Assembly: GCA_910584615.1 (NCBI GenBank)
Contig: CAJUAM010000011.1
Coordinates: forward strand, 1 to 64,000
Source of the DNA: an uncultured Dorea sp.
GTDB taxonomy: Bacteria; Bacillota; Clostridia; Lachnospirales; Lachnospiraceae
Reading direction: 5' to 3'
Length of the DNA: 64,000 nucleotides
The translations under genes were made by a program, and so were the position numbers. Shown one piece after another: positions 17,226-25,857 of the stretch. The notes below the pieces were generated by a model. That model was not told the origin of the DNA. It did no database searches and was given only the letters and a program-made list of their open reading frames with translations. Within the stretch, counting starts at the first letter, position 1, and the number at the start of each line of letters is the position of its first letter.

Positions 17226-18422
17226 TTAGACAGTTTTCGGTACTTCAACATTGTTATTTGCAAAATTCTGAAGAATAACTAATGGCTGATATGTACTTGT
17301 ATTTTTAATTTTAACACCGTTCTTCGCCGCCGTTTCAGATACAAAGAACTCATCGCCCGTGATATCTCCGTAACGCACAAGTTCCGGCGCCTCACATTCA
17401 AACGCTCCGAATGCGCCGTGTCCCTGAACAACCAGCGCGCAGTAACATGCCTGATCTGTAAGTACATATTCCTTCCCGGGCAGCACGGTAACTTCTTTTG
17501 CCGCAACCCAGTCATTCGCATACGCAACCCACTTTTCAACTGCTTCTTCGGATTCATTCTTAAGCTTTGGCACTCTGAAATACGTCTCCTTGTAATCCGG
17601 CCTTGTGCTTTCTTCCCAGTCAATCTGGTTAAAGATTGCTTCCAGATCATTCTTTTCTTCTTCCGGCGCGCAGTCTGTGAGAAGATTATGAGGATTCACT
17701 TCTCCCATTGTCACATTTTCCATAATAGTATTGACATCACTGTTCCACTGCGGTTCAAATGTCACAAGAGAAGCTGGTGCATGGATGACACCTGCCGGTG
17801 TATACCAGCCGGTACCCAGCTGGATACGGTATGCTCTGGATAATTCTGTAATACGTGTATCTTTCTTATCATAATCCTCCAGACATTTCATAACCTGTTC
17901 TTTTGTCGTAGACGGATCAAATCCAAAATATGTAAGCGGCATTCTTCCAAGATAGCTGCAATTATACTGAGGCGGAAAATAATATGCTTCCGGCTTGCCA
18001 TGCATCCCTATTTTATTCGCTTTTTCTTCCGTAAGATGCAGATGATGGAAAAGCGGCTTATCATAATCATACAATTTCGCGAATGTAGGCCATGTTCCAT
18101 AACGCTCCATCAAGGACGCACCGATCAGCTCCGCGCCCAGTTCATCAACATAATCCTTAAACAGACGCAGCGTTTTCGTCTCCTCATCTTCTAAAACATA
18201 GCTCATCCCTTCGTTTTCTCCGGTTTTCGGTCCATTTAACGCCTTTGCGAGGGAGCCAAGCCACCGTTCACAGATGCCCCCTCTGTCCATTCCCAGCGCA
18301 TAATAGTCATCCGGATGAAGCCTGAGTCTCTTTCCCGGCTCATTGAATCCTCTTGGAACCCATGTCGGCGCCAGATGCAAAATACCATTTCCCTGTTCAA
18401 ATACTTCTTTTATTGCCGGCAT
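17226..18422 (-). CDS. mannose-6-phosphate isomerase-like cupin protein
   Basis: The 398-residue protein resembles class I phosphomannose isomerases in its metal-binding cupin core: FHHLHLTEEKA, GKPEAYYFPPQ and GTGWYTPAGVIHAP. The N-terminal part (HLAPTWVPRGFNEPG) is family-specific. It lies between the aldo/keto reductase and dhaK in one operon, which suggests a sugar or sugar-phosphate isomerase or epimerase of this pathway rather than the housekeeping ManA. GGGAGG nine bases before the ATG at 18422 selects the second Met. Substrate unknown. Confidence 0.75.
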   Translation of the reverse strand: MPAIKEVFEQGNGILHLAPTWVPRGFNEPGKRLRLHPDDYYALGMDRGGICERWLGSLAKALNGPKTGENEGMSYVLEDEETKTLRLFKDYVDELGAELIGASLMERYGTWPTFAKLYDYDKPLFHHLHLTEEKANKIGMHGKPEAYYFPPQYNCSYLGRMPLTYFGFDPSTTKEQVMKCLEDYDKKDTRITELSRAYRIQLGTGWYTPAGVIHAPASLVTFEPQWNSDVNTIMENVTMGEVNPHNLLTDCAPEEEKNDLEAIFNQIDWEESTRPDYKETYFRVPKLKNESEEAVEKWVAYANDWVAAKEVTVLPGKEYVLTDQACYCALVVQGHGAFGAFECEAPELVRYGDITGDEFFVSETAAKNGVKIKNTSTYQPLVILQNFANNNVEVPKTV

Positions 18423-18426
18423 CAAT

Positions 18427-19419
18427 CTAATCCTCCCTGTATGGTGGTGTCAGGAATTCTTTTCCTACTTGAACCGGAACATGTTTCGCAACGATATCTT
18501 CCATTTCCTGACACTGTTCTTTGGTCAGACTCCATCCCATAACACCTGGTATATTATCAAGCTGCTCCGGAGTTCTTGCTCCCCAGAGGGCACAGGAAAC
18601 ACCTTTATCCAAAACCCATCTTACTGCGAGTTCAGAAACGGATTTTCCAAACTGCTCTGCATATTCTTTCAATGCGTCAACAGCGGCAATATGGTTTTTG
18701 AAATTCTCACCCTGGAATTTCGGATCGTCTTCATTTCTCATATCGCCTTCACGGAACTTCATGCCCACATAATATTTTCCTGAAAGCAGCCCTCTGCATA
18801 AAGAACTATAAGCTATGACGTTGATGTCATTTTCTAAGCAATAAGGGATCTGATCCTCGAACAGCTTATTTTCCAAAATATTATATGATGGCTGCAGCGT
18901 ATGGATCGGCGCCGTCTTCCTCCATTCATCCATCTGCGCATTAGACATATTGGACACTCCAATCGCGCGGATTTTTCCTTCATTCACTAATTCCTGCATT
19001 GTACCTGCAGTCTCAGCAAAAGGAACCTTGATATCCGCCCAATGTATCTGATATACATCAATATGATCTGTTTTTAATCTCTTAAGGCTAAGCTCCACTT
19101 CTTTGCGGATCGTCTCCGGACGGCAGTCGCGGTACGCGTTTCCATTCTCATCCCAGCTAAGACCGCATTTGGTAGCCAGAACTACTTTATTTCTGCGTCC
19201 TCCATCAGAAAGTGCTTTGCCGACTACTTCTTCCGAATGTCCGCAGCCGTAGATCGGCGCTGTATCGATTACTGTAATTCCCATATCAACTGCTTTATGG
19301 ATTGTACGGATCGCTTCGTCCACATTTGTTTCGCCCCAGTTAGCTCCGCCAATCGCCCATGTTCCAAGTCCTACTCTGGAAAGCTCCAGACCTTCTGCCT
19401 GTGTTTTAATATATTCCAT
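18427..19419 (-). CDS. aldo/keto reductase
   Basis: This 330-residue NAD(P)H-dependent reductase has the family tetrad in context: Asp and Tyr in DTAPIYGCGHSEE, Lys in VVLATKCGL and His in DVYQIHWAD, then VRWVLDKGVSCALWGARTPE for cofactor binding. AGGAGG precedes the ATG. It lies 4 bp from the cupin-like gene and 16 bp from the permease gene. It probably reduces or oxidises the imported sugar or a short-chain intermediate. Confidence 0.9.
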   Translation of the reverse strand: MEYIKTQAEGLELSRVGLGTWAIGGANWGETNVDEAIRTIHKAVDMGITVIDTAPIYGCGHSEEVVGKALSDGGRRNKVVLATKCGLSWDENGNAYRDCRPETIRKEVELSLKRLKTDHIDVYQIHWADIKVPFAETAGTMQELVNEGKIRAIGVSNMSNAQMDEWRKTAPIHTLQPSYNILENKLFEDQIPYCLENDINVIAYSSLCRGLLSGKYYVGMKFREGDMRNEDDPKFQGENFKNHIAAVDALKEYAEQFGKSVSELAVRWVLDKGVSCALWGARTPEQLDNIPGVMGWSLTKEQCQEMEDIVAKHVPVQVGKEFLTPPYRED

Positions 19420-19435
19420 AATAACCTCCTGATTT

Positions 19436-20416
19436 TTATTTTGTTTCGGTTTTTTTCGTTCTGTCTATACTGATAAATACTGCAAGCACAAGCACGCAGC
19501 CCTTTACAATACTCTGAAGATATGGTGATAATCCCATCATATTCATACCATTACTCAAAATCTGGATGATAAAGGCTCCCAAAATCGTTCCGCCTATACC
19601 TCCTACGCCACCCGAAAGGGGAGTTCCTCCCACTACAACCGCAGCGATCACATCTAATTCAAAGCCTTCGCCCAGCGTTGCAGTAGCCGCAAGTACACGA
19701 GCACTCTGTAAGAGACCGGCAATACCAAACATGGTCCCCGCCCACATATATACCAGAACCTTGGTCTTTACTACCTTGATTCCCGCCAGCTCTGCCACTC
19801 TTTCGCCGCCTCCGATCGCTCTTGCTTCCTTTCCGAAAGGTGTTTTTTCAAGAATAATATACGAAACGATTACGATAAGAACCATAAAAATAGCCGTATT
19901 AGGTATTCCGAAAAAGCTTCTTCCTGAAAAAACTGTAAGAAATTTCTCATCATTGATCTGGATCGGTACGCCCTGTGTTAAGATCAATACCACACCTCTT
20001 AGCGCCGTCAAAGAACCCATAGTTGCTATAAAGGAAGGAACCCGTCCGATCGCGAATACGACTCCATTGATCAATCCGCAGAGAGCTCCCGCAAGGATCG
20101 CGAATACAAACGCGAACACTCCAAATTGCGGAACAGTCAATGCTGTGACTACAGCAGAGAACGCGAGCACCGAACCCACAGACAGGTCAATCGATCCCGT
20201 CATGATAACAAAAGTAGCTCCCATTCCAGATACAAGCAAAGTAACAACCTGCACTAAAATGACAGTGAAGTTATTCCATGAAAAAAAGCGTTTATTCATC
20301 ATTCCAAATACAATACACATAACTACAAGAAAAATAATCGGGAAATAATCACGGAATGACTTATTCCTTAATTTATCTTTCCAGCCGTTGTTGTTTACTG
20401 CCATATTTTCTTCCAT
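19436..20416 (-). CDS. RbsC-type sugar ABC transporter permease
   Basis: The 326-residue membrane protein has about eight to ten hydrophobic segments and the family segments GSIDLSVGSVLAFSAVV and VVVGGTPLSGGVGGIGGT typical of CUT2 (ribose/galactose/autoinducer-2) permeases. GGAGGAGATAAACGT precedes its ATG. It follows the ATPase gene and precedes the reductase in the sugar operon. Confidence 0.93.
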   Translation of the reverse strand: MEENMAVNNNGWKDKLRNKSFRDYFPIIFLVVMCIVFGMMNKRFFSWNNFTVILVQVVTLLVSGMGATFVIMTGSIDLSVGSVLAFSAVVTALTVPQFGVFAFVFAILAGALCGLINGVVFAIGRVPSFIATMGSLTALRGVVLILTQGVPIQINDEKFLTVFSGRSFFGIPNTAIFMVLIVIVSYIILEKTPFGKEARAIGGGERVAELAGIKVVKTKVLVYMWAGTMFGIAGLLQSARVLAATATLGEGFELDVIAAVVVGGTPLSGGVGGIGGTILGAFIIQILSNGMNMMGLSPYLQSIVKGCVLVLAVFISIDRTKKTETK

Positions 20417-20440
20417 ACGTTTATCTCCTCCTCGCTTTTT

Positions 20441-21919
20441 CTACAGCATATATGTAATCATACTTTCTTCTGTCGGTGTCTCATCAAATTCATACATCTT
20501 GCTTATCTCGCCGCGCCGCAAAATCATCGTCCGGTCACTCACTCCAATAAGCTCTCCTAAATCTTCGCTAAGCATAAGGATCGACATCCCTTCTTTGGCA
20601 AGCTCGCTGATAACTGTATAAATTTCAAGACGGGCTCCAACATCTATACCGCGGGTAGGATTATTTAACAAAAGTATTTTGGGATTCGTGGCAAGGCATT
20701 TTGCAATAACTACTTTCTGCATATTTCCGCCGCTCAGAGAATCACACGGCATCTCACAGGAGTTGGTTTTAATTGTTACCTTTTGTATCATTTCATTCGC
20801 GACTTTTGTCTCCTTCGCCTGATCAGTCAAAATCCCTTTTTTCTTCATCGCCCCCATATTAATGTTATCTTTAATAGAAAACGTTGTGATCAGGCCTTCT
20901 ATCGTACGTTCACCGGGCAGCATGGAAAATCCGTTTTTCATTGCATCATGAGGATTTTTATGTGCATACTCTGTATTTTCTACCCATATCTTTCCGGCGG
21001 TCTCTTTTTCATCCCCATAAATAATACTTAAAAGCTCATCTCCGCCAGCTCCTTTTAAGCCGCCGATTCCAAGGATCTCTCCCTTATGAAGTTCAAAGGT
21101 TACGTCCTTTAACTGACCGCCGCACGATAACCCTTCTACCTTCATAGTTATTTCATCAGATAAAACTTCTTTTTTGTCAGGATAAATTGCAGATAATTTT
21201 CTTCCGACCATCAATTGCTGTATTTCATCCTGTGTTATATCTTTAATCTTTTTATCTGCAACCCATCTGCCATCCTTCATAACAGTCGCTGTATCAGCAA
21301 GTTCAAAGATCTCATTCATATGATGTGTGACAATCCCGATCGCCATGCCTCTTTCTTTCAGCCTCTTTACTATATTTAAAAAGGCCTTTACTTCATTATA
21401 ATTAAGGAATGCTGTTGACTCATCAAAAAAGATCACCTTAGGATCGTATGCAAGACCTCTTGCAACCTCTATCGTCTTCCACTGTCCCAGATTTAACGAC
21501 TGAATAGGGTCTGTAGCTTTAAAGTCCACCCCGATATCATCCAATATCTTCTGTGCCGCGCTATTTAGCTTTTTACGGTTAATAAGGCCAAGCGGCGTCC
21601 TAAACTCTCTCAACCTGTTAATAAATATATTTTCTGCAATGCCTAAGTATGGATTAATTGTCGTCTCCTGAAATACATAAGCCACTCCTTCAGTCGCCGC
21701 CTGTACATAGTTCTCCGGATTAAACGGCTTATCATCAAGATAAACTTCTCCGGAATCTCTTTTATGGATTCCGGAAACTATTTTCAACAGTGTCGATTTA
21801 CCTGCTCCGTTTTCACCTACGATTGCCCGAATTTCACCTGCCGCAAACCTGACACTAACATTGTCTACCGCAACCGTCGGACCAAATCTTTTACTTACAT
21901 TTTTAACAGTAAAATCCAT
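20441..21919 (-). CDS. RbsA-type sugar ABC transporter ATPase
   Basis: The 492-residue protein has two nucleotide-binding halves, as in CUT2 transporters. The first has Walker A GENGAGKST and VIFFDESTAFLN with a weak signature (LNLGQ). The second has a degenerate P-loop (GGLKGAGGDE) but a good signature LSGGNMQK and ILLLNNPTRGIDVGA. The start at 21919 follows AAGGAG by eight bases. It lies downstream of the binding-protein gene, with a terminator-like hairpin in between. Confidence 0.93.
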   Translation of the reverse strand: MDFTVKNVSKRFGPTVAVDNVSVRFAAGEIRAIVGENGAGKSTLLKIVSGIHKRDSGEVYLDDKPFNPENYVQAATEGVAYVFQETTINPYLGIAENIFINRLREFRTPLGLINRKKLNSAAQKILDDIGVDFKATDPIQSLNLGQWKTIEVARGLAYDPKVIFFDESTAFLNYNEVKAFLNIVKRLKERGMAIGIVTHHMNEIFELADTATVMKDGRWVADKKIKDITQDEIQQLMVGRKLSAIYPDKKEVLSDEITMKVEGLSCGGQLKDVTFELHKGEILGIGGLKGAGGDELLSIIYGDEKETAGKIWVENTEYAHKNPHDAMKNGFSMLPGERTIEGLITTFSIKDNINMGAMKKKGILTDQAKETKVANEMIQKVTIKTNSCEMPCDSLSGGNMQKVVIAKCLATNPKILLLNNPTRGIDVGARLEIYTVISELAKEGMSILMLSEDLGELIGVSDRTMILRRGEISKMYEFDETPTEESMITYML

Positions 21920-21946
21920 TCGTCCCACTCCTTATCCATATTTTAG

Positions 21947-21992
21947 AAAAGGGATTGATGTGTGCCTTCGGGCACACATACTATCCCTTTTT
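21947..21992 (-). terminator. intercistronic stem-loop after the binding-protein gene
   Basis: On the minus strand AAGGGAT...TATGTGTGCC pairs with GGCACACAT...ATCCCTTTT around a CGAA tetraloop, with a 2-nt mismatch in the stem and a TTTTCT tail. It lies between the substrate-binding protein and ATPase genes and may attenuate downstream transcription or protect upstream mRNA. Confidence 0.75.
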
Positions 21993-22028
21993 TAAACACT
22001 ATTTACTTCCAAATTCCGTCTCCGTCTG

Positions 22029-23201
22029 TTATTTATAAGAAAGTGCCGGCGGCTCCGGAGCAGCATCCTTGTTAAATGTACGTGAATACTCATGTGCATC
22101 ATAAGGAGGCAGGAAATCTACGAATACGGATAAGAAATCATCTACATCATCCTGGAATACCGGAATTGGTGTAAGCTTAACATTTCTGTCTGACGGAAGA
22201 TCAAATCCATTTAAGTAATCGCACATCATAGTTACAGCAAAAGCTCCCTGCAGCCAATGTCCGCCAACATCAAACAGCATATCTCCCTTTTTCACGCTGT
22301 TTACATTTTCTTCGTTCAGATCCATACATACGATCTTAATATCTTCGCCTGGCTTGTAGCCTAAAGAACTAACCGCCGCAAGGACACCTGTACCAGTTCC
22401 GCCGTTTGCAGCCCAGATTCCTTTAATATCCGGATTTCCCTGTAATAAGGACTCTGTAACTTCCTGTGATTTGTCACGGACAAAGTCGCCTGTAACTTCA
22501 CCGGCAATCGTTATCTTCTCACCCTTGTCTGTATATTCTTTATATGCTCTCTCAAAACCAGCACGTCTGTCTACAGCTACCGTAGATCCTGCGGTACCGT
22601 TTACTACACCGACGATCTTTTCGCCTTTGTCATTTGCTTCCATTCCGTCAAAGAGCGCGCATGCCATCTGATATCCTGACTCTTCATCAGAAGGTCCGAT
22701 AAATGCAAGGTAGTTATCATATCCTTCTTCGCCCGGCGCGATATCCGGAATATAAGCATCGATTATAATGACCGGAATATTTGCTGTCTTCGCAGTTGCC
22801 AGACATTTTGGCCCCATATCAAAATACGCGACAAAAATCAGTCCGTCGATTCCCGAATTACATGCGGTCTCAATATACTCTGCACATTTGTCTGAACTGT
22901 CCTCACAGTTATAAGTTGTTAATTTAATACCTTCTGTCTCCGCTGTCTGCTCAGCTAATGTCAAACAGTTTTTCCAGAATTCGTGTCCTAAAGACGGCAG
23001 AATAATTGCAAAATGCAAATCATCCTTCGCTGCGCTTCCATCTGCCTGAAGCTGCTGAACTCCTGCCTCGGCCTCGGTCTTCGCTTCCGTTTCTGTTCCC
23101 GTCGTTTCTTCCTTCGAAGTTTCTTCTTTACCTCCGCAGCCGACAACCAGGCCCGCAACCATTGTCAGGCACACTAATACTGCAATTAATCTCTTCTTCA
23201 T
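22029..23201 (-). CDS. sugar ABC transporter substrate-binding lipoprotein
   Basis: The 390-residue protein has a lipoprotein signal (VAGLVVGCGG, lipobox Cys) and a type I periplasmic-binding fold: LHFAIILPSLGHEFWKN, GIDGLIFVAYFD and KGIWAANGGTGTGVLAAV, as in ribose or galactose binding proteins. GGAGGG lies six bases before the ATG at 23201. It is the first transporter gene of the operon, after the isomerase. The sugar bound is unknown. Confidence 0.93.
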   Translation of the reverse strand: MKKRLIAVLVCLTMVAGLVVGCGGKEETSKEETTGTETEAKTEAEAGVQQLQADGSAAKDDLHFAIILPSLGHEFWKNCLTLAEQTAETEGIKLTTYNCEDSSDKCAEYIETACNSGIDGLIFVAYFDMGPKCLATAKTANIPVIIIDAYIPDIAPGEEGYDNYLAFIGPSDEESGYQMACALFDGMEANDKGEKIVGVVNGTAGSTVAVDRRAGFERAYKEYTDKGEKITIAGEVTGDFVRDKSQEVTESLLQGNPDIKGIWAANGGTGTGVLAAVSSLGYKPGEDIKIVCMDLNEENVNSVKKGDMLFDVGGHWLQGAFAVTMMCDYLNGFDLPSDRNVKLTPIPVFQDDVDDFLSVFVDFLPPYDAHEYSRTFNKDAAPEPPALSYK

Positions 23202-23234
23202 CAAGTTCCCTCCTTTTTATGGTTCATGTTTTCT

Positions 23235-23259
23235 ATTTGTATCTGGCCAGATGACAAAT
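23235..23259. repeat. palindrome between the isomerase and binding-protein genes
   Basis: A perfect 12-bp core, ATCTGGCCAGAT (23241-23252), is flanked by ATTTGT and ACAAAT, giving an imperfect 25-nt stem or operator-like site. No U tract follows, so it is more likely an mRNA stem or a protein site than a terminator. Confidence 0.5.
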
Positions 23260-23284
23260 CTTTCTCATATGTACGCCTAACTCT

Positions 23285-24697
23285 TTATTCTCCTAAGAGT
23301 TCCACGTCTATATCTAACATTCTGCAAATCATCTTCAGTTCTTCTACCTTGTCGCCATATACTGCATGGCAGTGATTCGCATCAAATTTATCCAAAAATA
23401 TCTGATGGTCAAACGGAAGCTTTGCAAATACATGCGGCCATTCCATCGTTGTTTCTGCCATTTTTTCTTCCGGCAGAGTAACAAATTCTGTTGGAATAAT
23501 AGTCATTCTGTATTTTCCCTCTTTCCGGTTCAGCCTTGCAATCGTTGCCTTTCCGGGCGCAGTCATCAGATTTACATGACATCCGCCTCCTGCATAGATA
23601 TCTAATGCCGGATATAATTTTGTTTTTGCCAGATTCTCTTTATAATCATCTTTTCCTGTCGCGTAATAGGTTGACTGAGAACCGCAATTGCAAAATACCA
23701 TAACATCTTCATCTGCATCATAATGGCGCACATCCATAAAGATCACCGGCTCATCGGTCAGCATTTTTAAGATCTGCATTGTGAGTGCCGCATCCGAATC
23801 TGCTTCGCAGGCATACACAACCGGCTCCTTAGGGCCATCCCAATCATAAGGATCGTTGCAGAAAGCCGCGCAGATACATTCGGTACAATAATGTCTGCTC
23901 ATCTCATAATGACATTTCACACCTACAAAATCATAATCATTCTGCTTGATAAGCTTCTTTAACGCCTCATAATGTCTGATCTGTGTCTTTAATTTTTCTG
24001 CGGTAAAGCTTGTGTCATTATAATGGATCTCGCCCACATTTTCTGAAAGCCACTTAAACGCTTTATCTACCTGTGCTTCCGGGATCTCATCTGCCATTCT
24101 TACCAGTTCACTCTGGTCTAAATGATCCACATCAACACCAAACTTCTTCTGCCAATCCTGCATACTTACCGTAGCGCTGTACATCCCCAGACTTCTTCCG
24201 CCAATCAGGCCGTATTTTTGTCCGTTCAATCCGCTCGCTACCATCGCACATTTCGCGAATGTCAAATACTTCTTTAAAACCTCCGGGTCCTTTGCCTCTC
24301 CGCTCACCCTGAAATGGTCGATACCTAAATGATTCAGCGCTCCTCCCGCCGCAAGCATAGCTACCATGCCCGGCCAGTCCGGATTTAGATTCGCGGCCAG
24401 CAGAAACGGTCCTTTTCCGTTCTGTGCTACAATTGCCGAGAAATTAGGGAAGGCAAATACCCCATACGCAAGGATCGTTCCGTCTACCCCTTTGCTTTTC
24501 AAAAGTTCCGCCTGTTCCTTTGCAGACTTCACACTGCATACCAATTCATCAGCCTCGATTATTTCAACTTCATCTGTTGCCCTTATTGCCTCTGTTATTG
24601 CATTAACCTGTGCCTGCACGATTTCTTTCAATTGCTCATGGACTTCCGGTTCTCCATCCGACAACCCCAAAATTCCCAAGATGGGTTTTCTTTTCAT
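23285..24697 (-). CDS. L-fucose/L-arabinose isomerase-family protein
   Basis: The 470-residue protein resembles the FucI/AraA fold group of Mn-dependent ketol isomerases: N-terminal PILGILGLSDGEPEVHEQL, central GLIGGRSLGMYSATVSMQ and DFVGVKCHYEMSRHYC, and C-terminal TAPGKATIARLNR. It is the first gene of the operon after the promoter and palindrome at 24733-24790, with GAGGAG before the ATG. It probably converts an imported aldose to a ketose, which would fit the downstream DhaKL kinase. Substrate unknown. Confidence 0.82.
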   Translation of the reverse strand: MKRKPILGILGLSDGEPEVHEQLKEIVQAQVNAITEAIRATDEVEIIEADELVCSVKSAKEQAELLKSKGVDGTILAYGVFAFPNFSAIVAQNGKGPFLLAANLNPDWPGMVAMLAAGGALNHLGIDHFRVSGEAKDPEVLKKYLTFAKCAMVASGLNGQKYGLIGGRSLGMYSATVSMQDWQKKFGVDVDHLDQSELVRMADEIPEAQVDKAFKWLSENVGEIHYNDTSFTAEKLKTQIRHYEALKKLIKQNDYDFVGVKCHYEMSRHYCTECICAAFCNDPYDWDGPKEPVVYACEADSDAALTMQILKMLTDEPVIFMDVRHYDADEDVMVFCNCGSQSTYYATGKDDYKENLAKTKLYPALDIYAGGGCHVNLMTAPGKATIARLNRKEGKYRMTIIPTEFVTLPEEKMAETTMEWPHVFAKLPFDHQIFLDKFDANHCHAVYGDKVEELKMICRMLDIDVELLGE

Positions 24698-24732
24698 CGT
24701 GTTCGCTCCTCTCTATTTCATATTTGAAATAT

Positions 24733-24752
24733 ATATTTTATATATAAAATAT
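24733..24752. promoter_or_regulatory. 20-bp perfect palindrome, candidate IclR operator
   Basis: ATATTTTATATATAAAATAT is self-complementary over 20 bases and lies just downstream of the -10 element of the sugar operon promoter, around +3 to +22. A second, shorter inverted repeat, ATTTCA-N4-TGAAAT, lies closer to the gene. The position fits repression by the adjacent IclR protein; AT-rich chance is possible. Confidence 0.5.
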
Positions 24753-24761
24753 TTTGATATT

Positions 24762-24790
24762 ATATTATCATAAATATAGTGATATTGCAA
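24762..24790 (-). promoter_or_regulatory. promoter of the sugar operon
   Basis: TTGCAA at 24785-24790, a 17-bp spacer and TAATAT at 24762-24767 on the minus strand. It starts transcription toward the isomerase gene about 65 bp away. Confidence 0.65.
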
Positions 24791-24832
24791 CCACAAAAAA
24801 TATTTAAATCACATTTTTTATATATTTTGTAT

Positions 24833-24858
24833 AAAAAAAACAGAGCAATCATGCTCTG
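24833..24858 (-). terminator. intrinsic terminator of the iclR-type gene
   Basis: On the minus strand CAGAGCA pairs with TGCTCTG around a 4-nt loop, followed by T8. It ends the regulator transcript 15 bp after its stop, so the operon downstream needs its own promoter. Confidence 0.88.
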
Positions 24859-24872
24859 CCAATTTTTTGTCT

Positions 24873-25637
24873 TCAGCTAATCTTAGCTGAGATCAAACCC
24901 GCTGTTTCAATTATGTTATTTTTCAAAACTTCAAATTTATCGTTATTTTTATATTCCTCAATGCCCCCGGTCACTCCGATCGCACCTATACATTCATGAT
25001 CCGTTCCAAAAACCGGAGCAGCGATACAGCATATCCCCTTATTAAATTCTTCATAATCCAGCCCGTATCCCCGCTCTCTCGTTATCCGAAGCTCTTCTAA
25101 ATATTTCTCTTTGTCAACAATTGTCTTCTCTGTCTTTTTCTGCAGAACAGTCTCCTTCAGGAAGCGCTTTTGTGTTTCCGCCGGCCACTGCGCTAAAATA
25201 CACTTAGCCCCTGCACTCGTGTTAATTTCCATCGGTGTATATAAATGCGCTATAAAATTGACCGGAGCAGCCGAAAGCACCTGTTCAATATATATGATCT
25301 GCTTTCCTCTTTCCACCGCAAATTGCACTGTCTGGTTCGTCCTCTGCGAAAGCCTTTCCATATATGGCTTGATAACATTCGCGATAGTATAATTATCCGA
25401 ATATCTTGAGGCCAGCTGGGGGATTTTATATCCCAATACATATTTAGGAGGATTGCTCTCTACTTGCAGAAGGTATCCTCTGGACACTAGATTTTTTATG
25501 ATCCGGAATAATGAGGCAGAAGGAATATCCAGATCGTCTCCTATTGCTTTTAACGATTTTTCATCATTGTTAAGCGAAAAATATTCGAGTACGTTCAAAG
25601 CCCTCTCCACCGCAGGGACTGTAACATTTTCTTTCAT
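24873..25637 (-). CDS. IclR-family transcriptional regulator
   Basis: The 254-residue protein has an N-terminal winged helix (VERALNVLEYFSLN, LKAIGDDLDIPSASLFRIIKNL) and a C-terminal effector domain (ERGYGLDYEEFNKGICCIAAPVF, IGAIGVTGG). These regulators sense small carbon compounds. It stands immediately upstream of the sugar operon on the same strand, separated by a terminator and a palindromic promoter region, and so is the likely local regulator. AAAGGA precedes the ATG. Confidence 0.92.
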   Translation of the reverse strand: MKENVTVPAVERALNVLEYFSLNNDEKSLKAIGDDLDIPSASLFRIIKNLVSRGYLLQVESNPPKYVLGYKIPQLASRYSDNYTIANVIKPYMERLSQRTNQTVQFAVERGKQIIYIEQVLSAAPVNFIAHLYTPMEINTSAGAKCILAQWPAETQKRFLKETVLQKKTEKTIVDKEKYLEELRITRERGYGLDYEEFNKGICCIAAPVFGTDHECIGAIGVTGGIEEYKNNDKFEVLKNNIIETAGLISAKIS

Positions 25638-25789
25638 ATTCTTTTCCTTTCATCAGTAAAATCAACCAAATGAGTCATATTTTCCAAATTAGTTTAGCAT
25701 ACAACATTTCCATTTTCTAGAAAATTTTTCCAGCCGTGCTATATTGCTGCAGATTATGAGTTGTGATACACATAACCGCACACTGAAAA

Positions 25790-25822
25790 GAACATATATA
25801 TCCATAATGAATATACATGTTC
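25790..25822 (-). terminator. intrinsic terminator of the hydratase gene
   Basis: On the minus strand GAACATGTATAT pairs with ATATATATGTTC (one G-U pair) around a 9-nt loop and is followed by TTTTC. It lies 35 bp beyond the hydratase stop. Confidence 0.75.
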
Positions 25823-25857
25823 TTTCTATTTTTATCCACTCGTATCTTGTTCCATAC

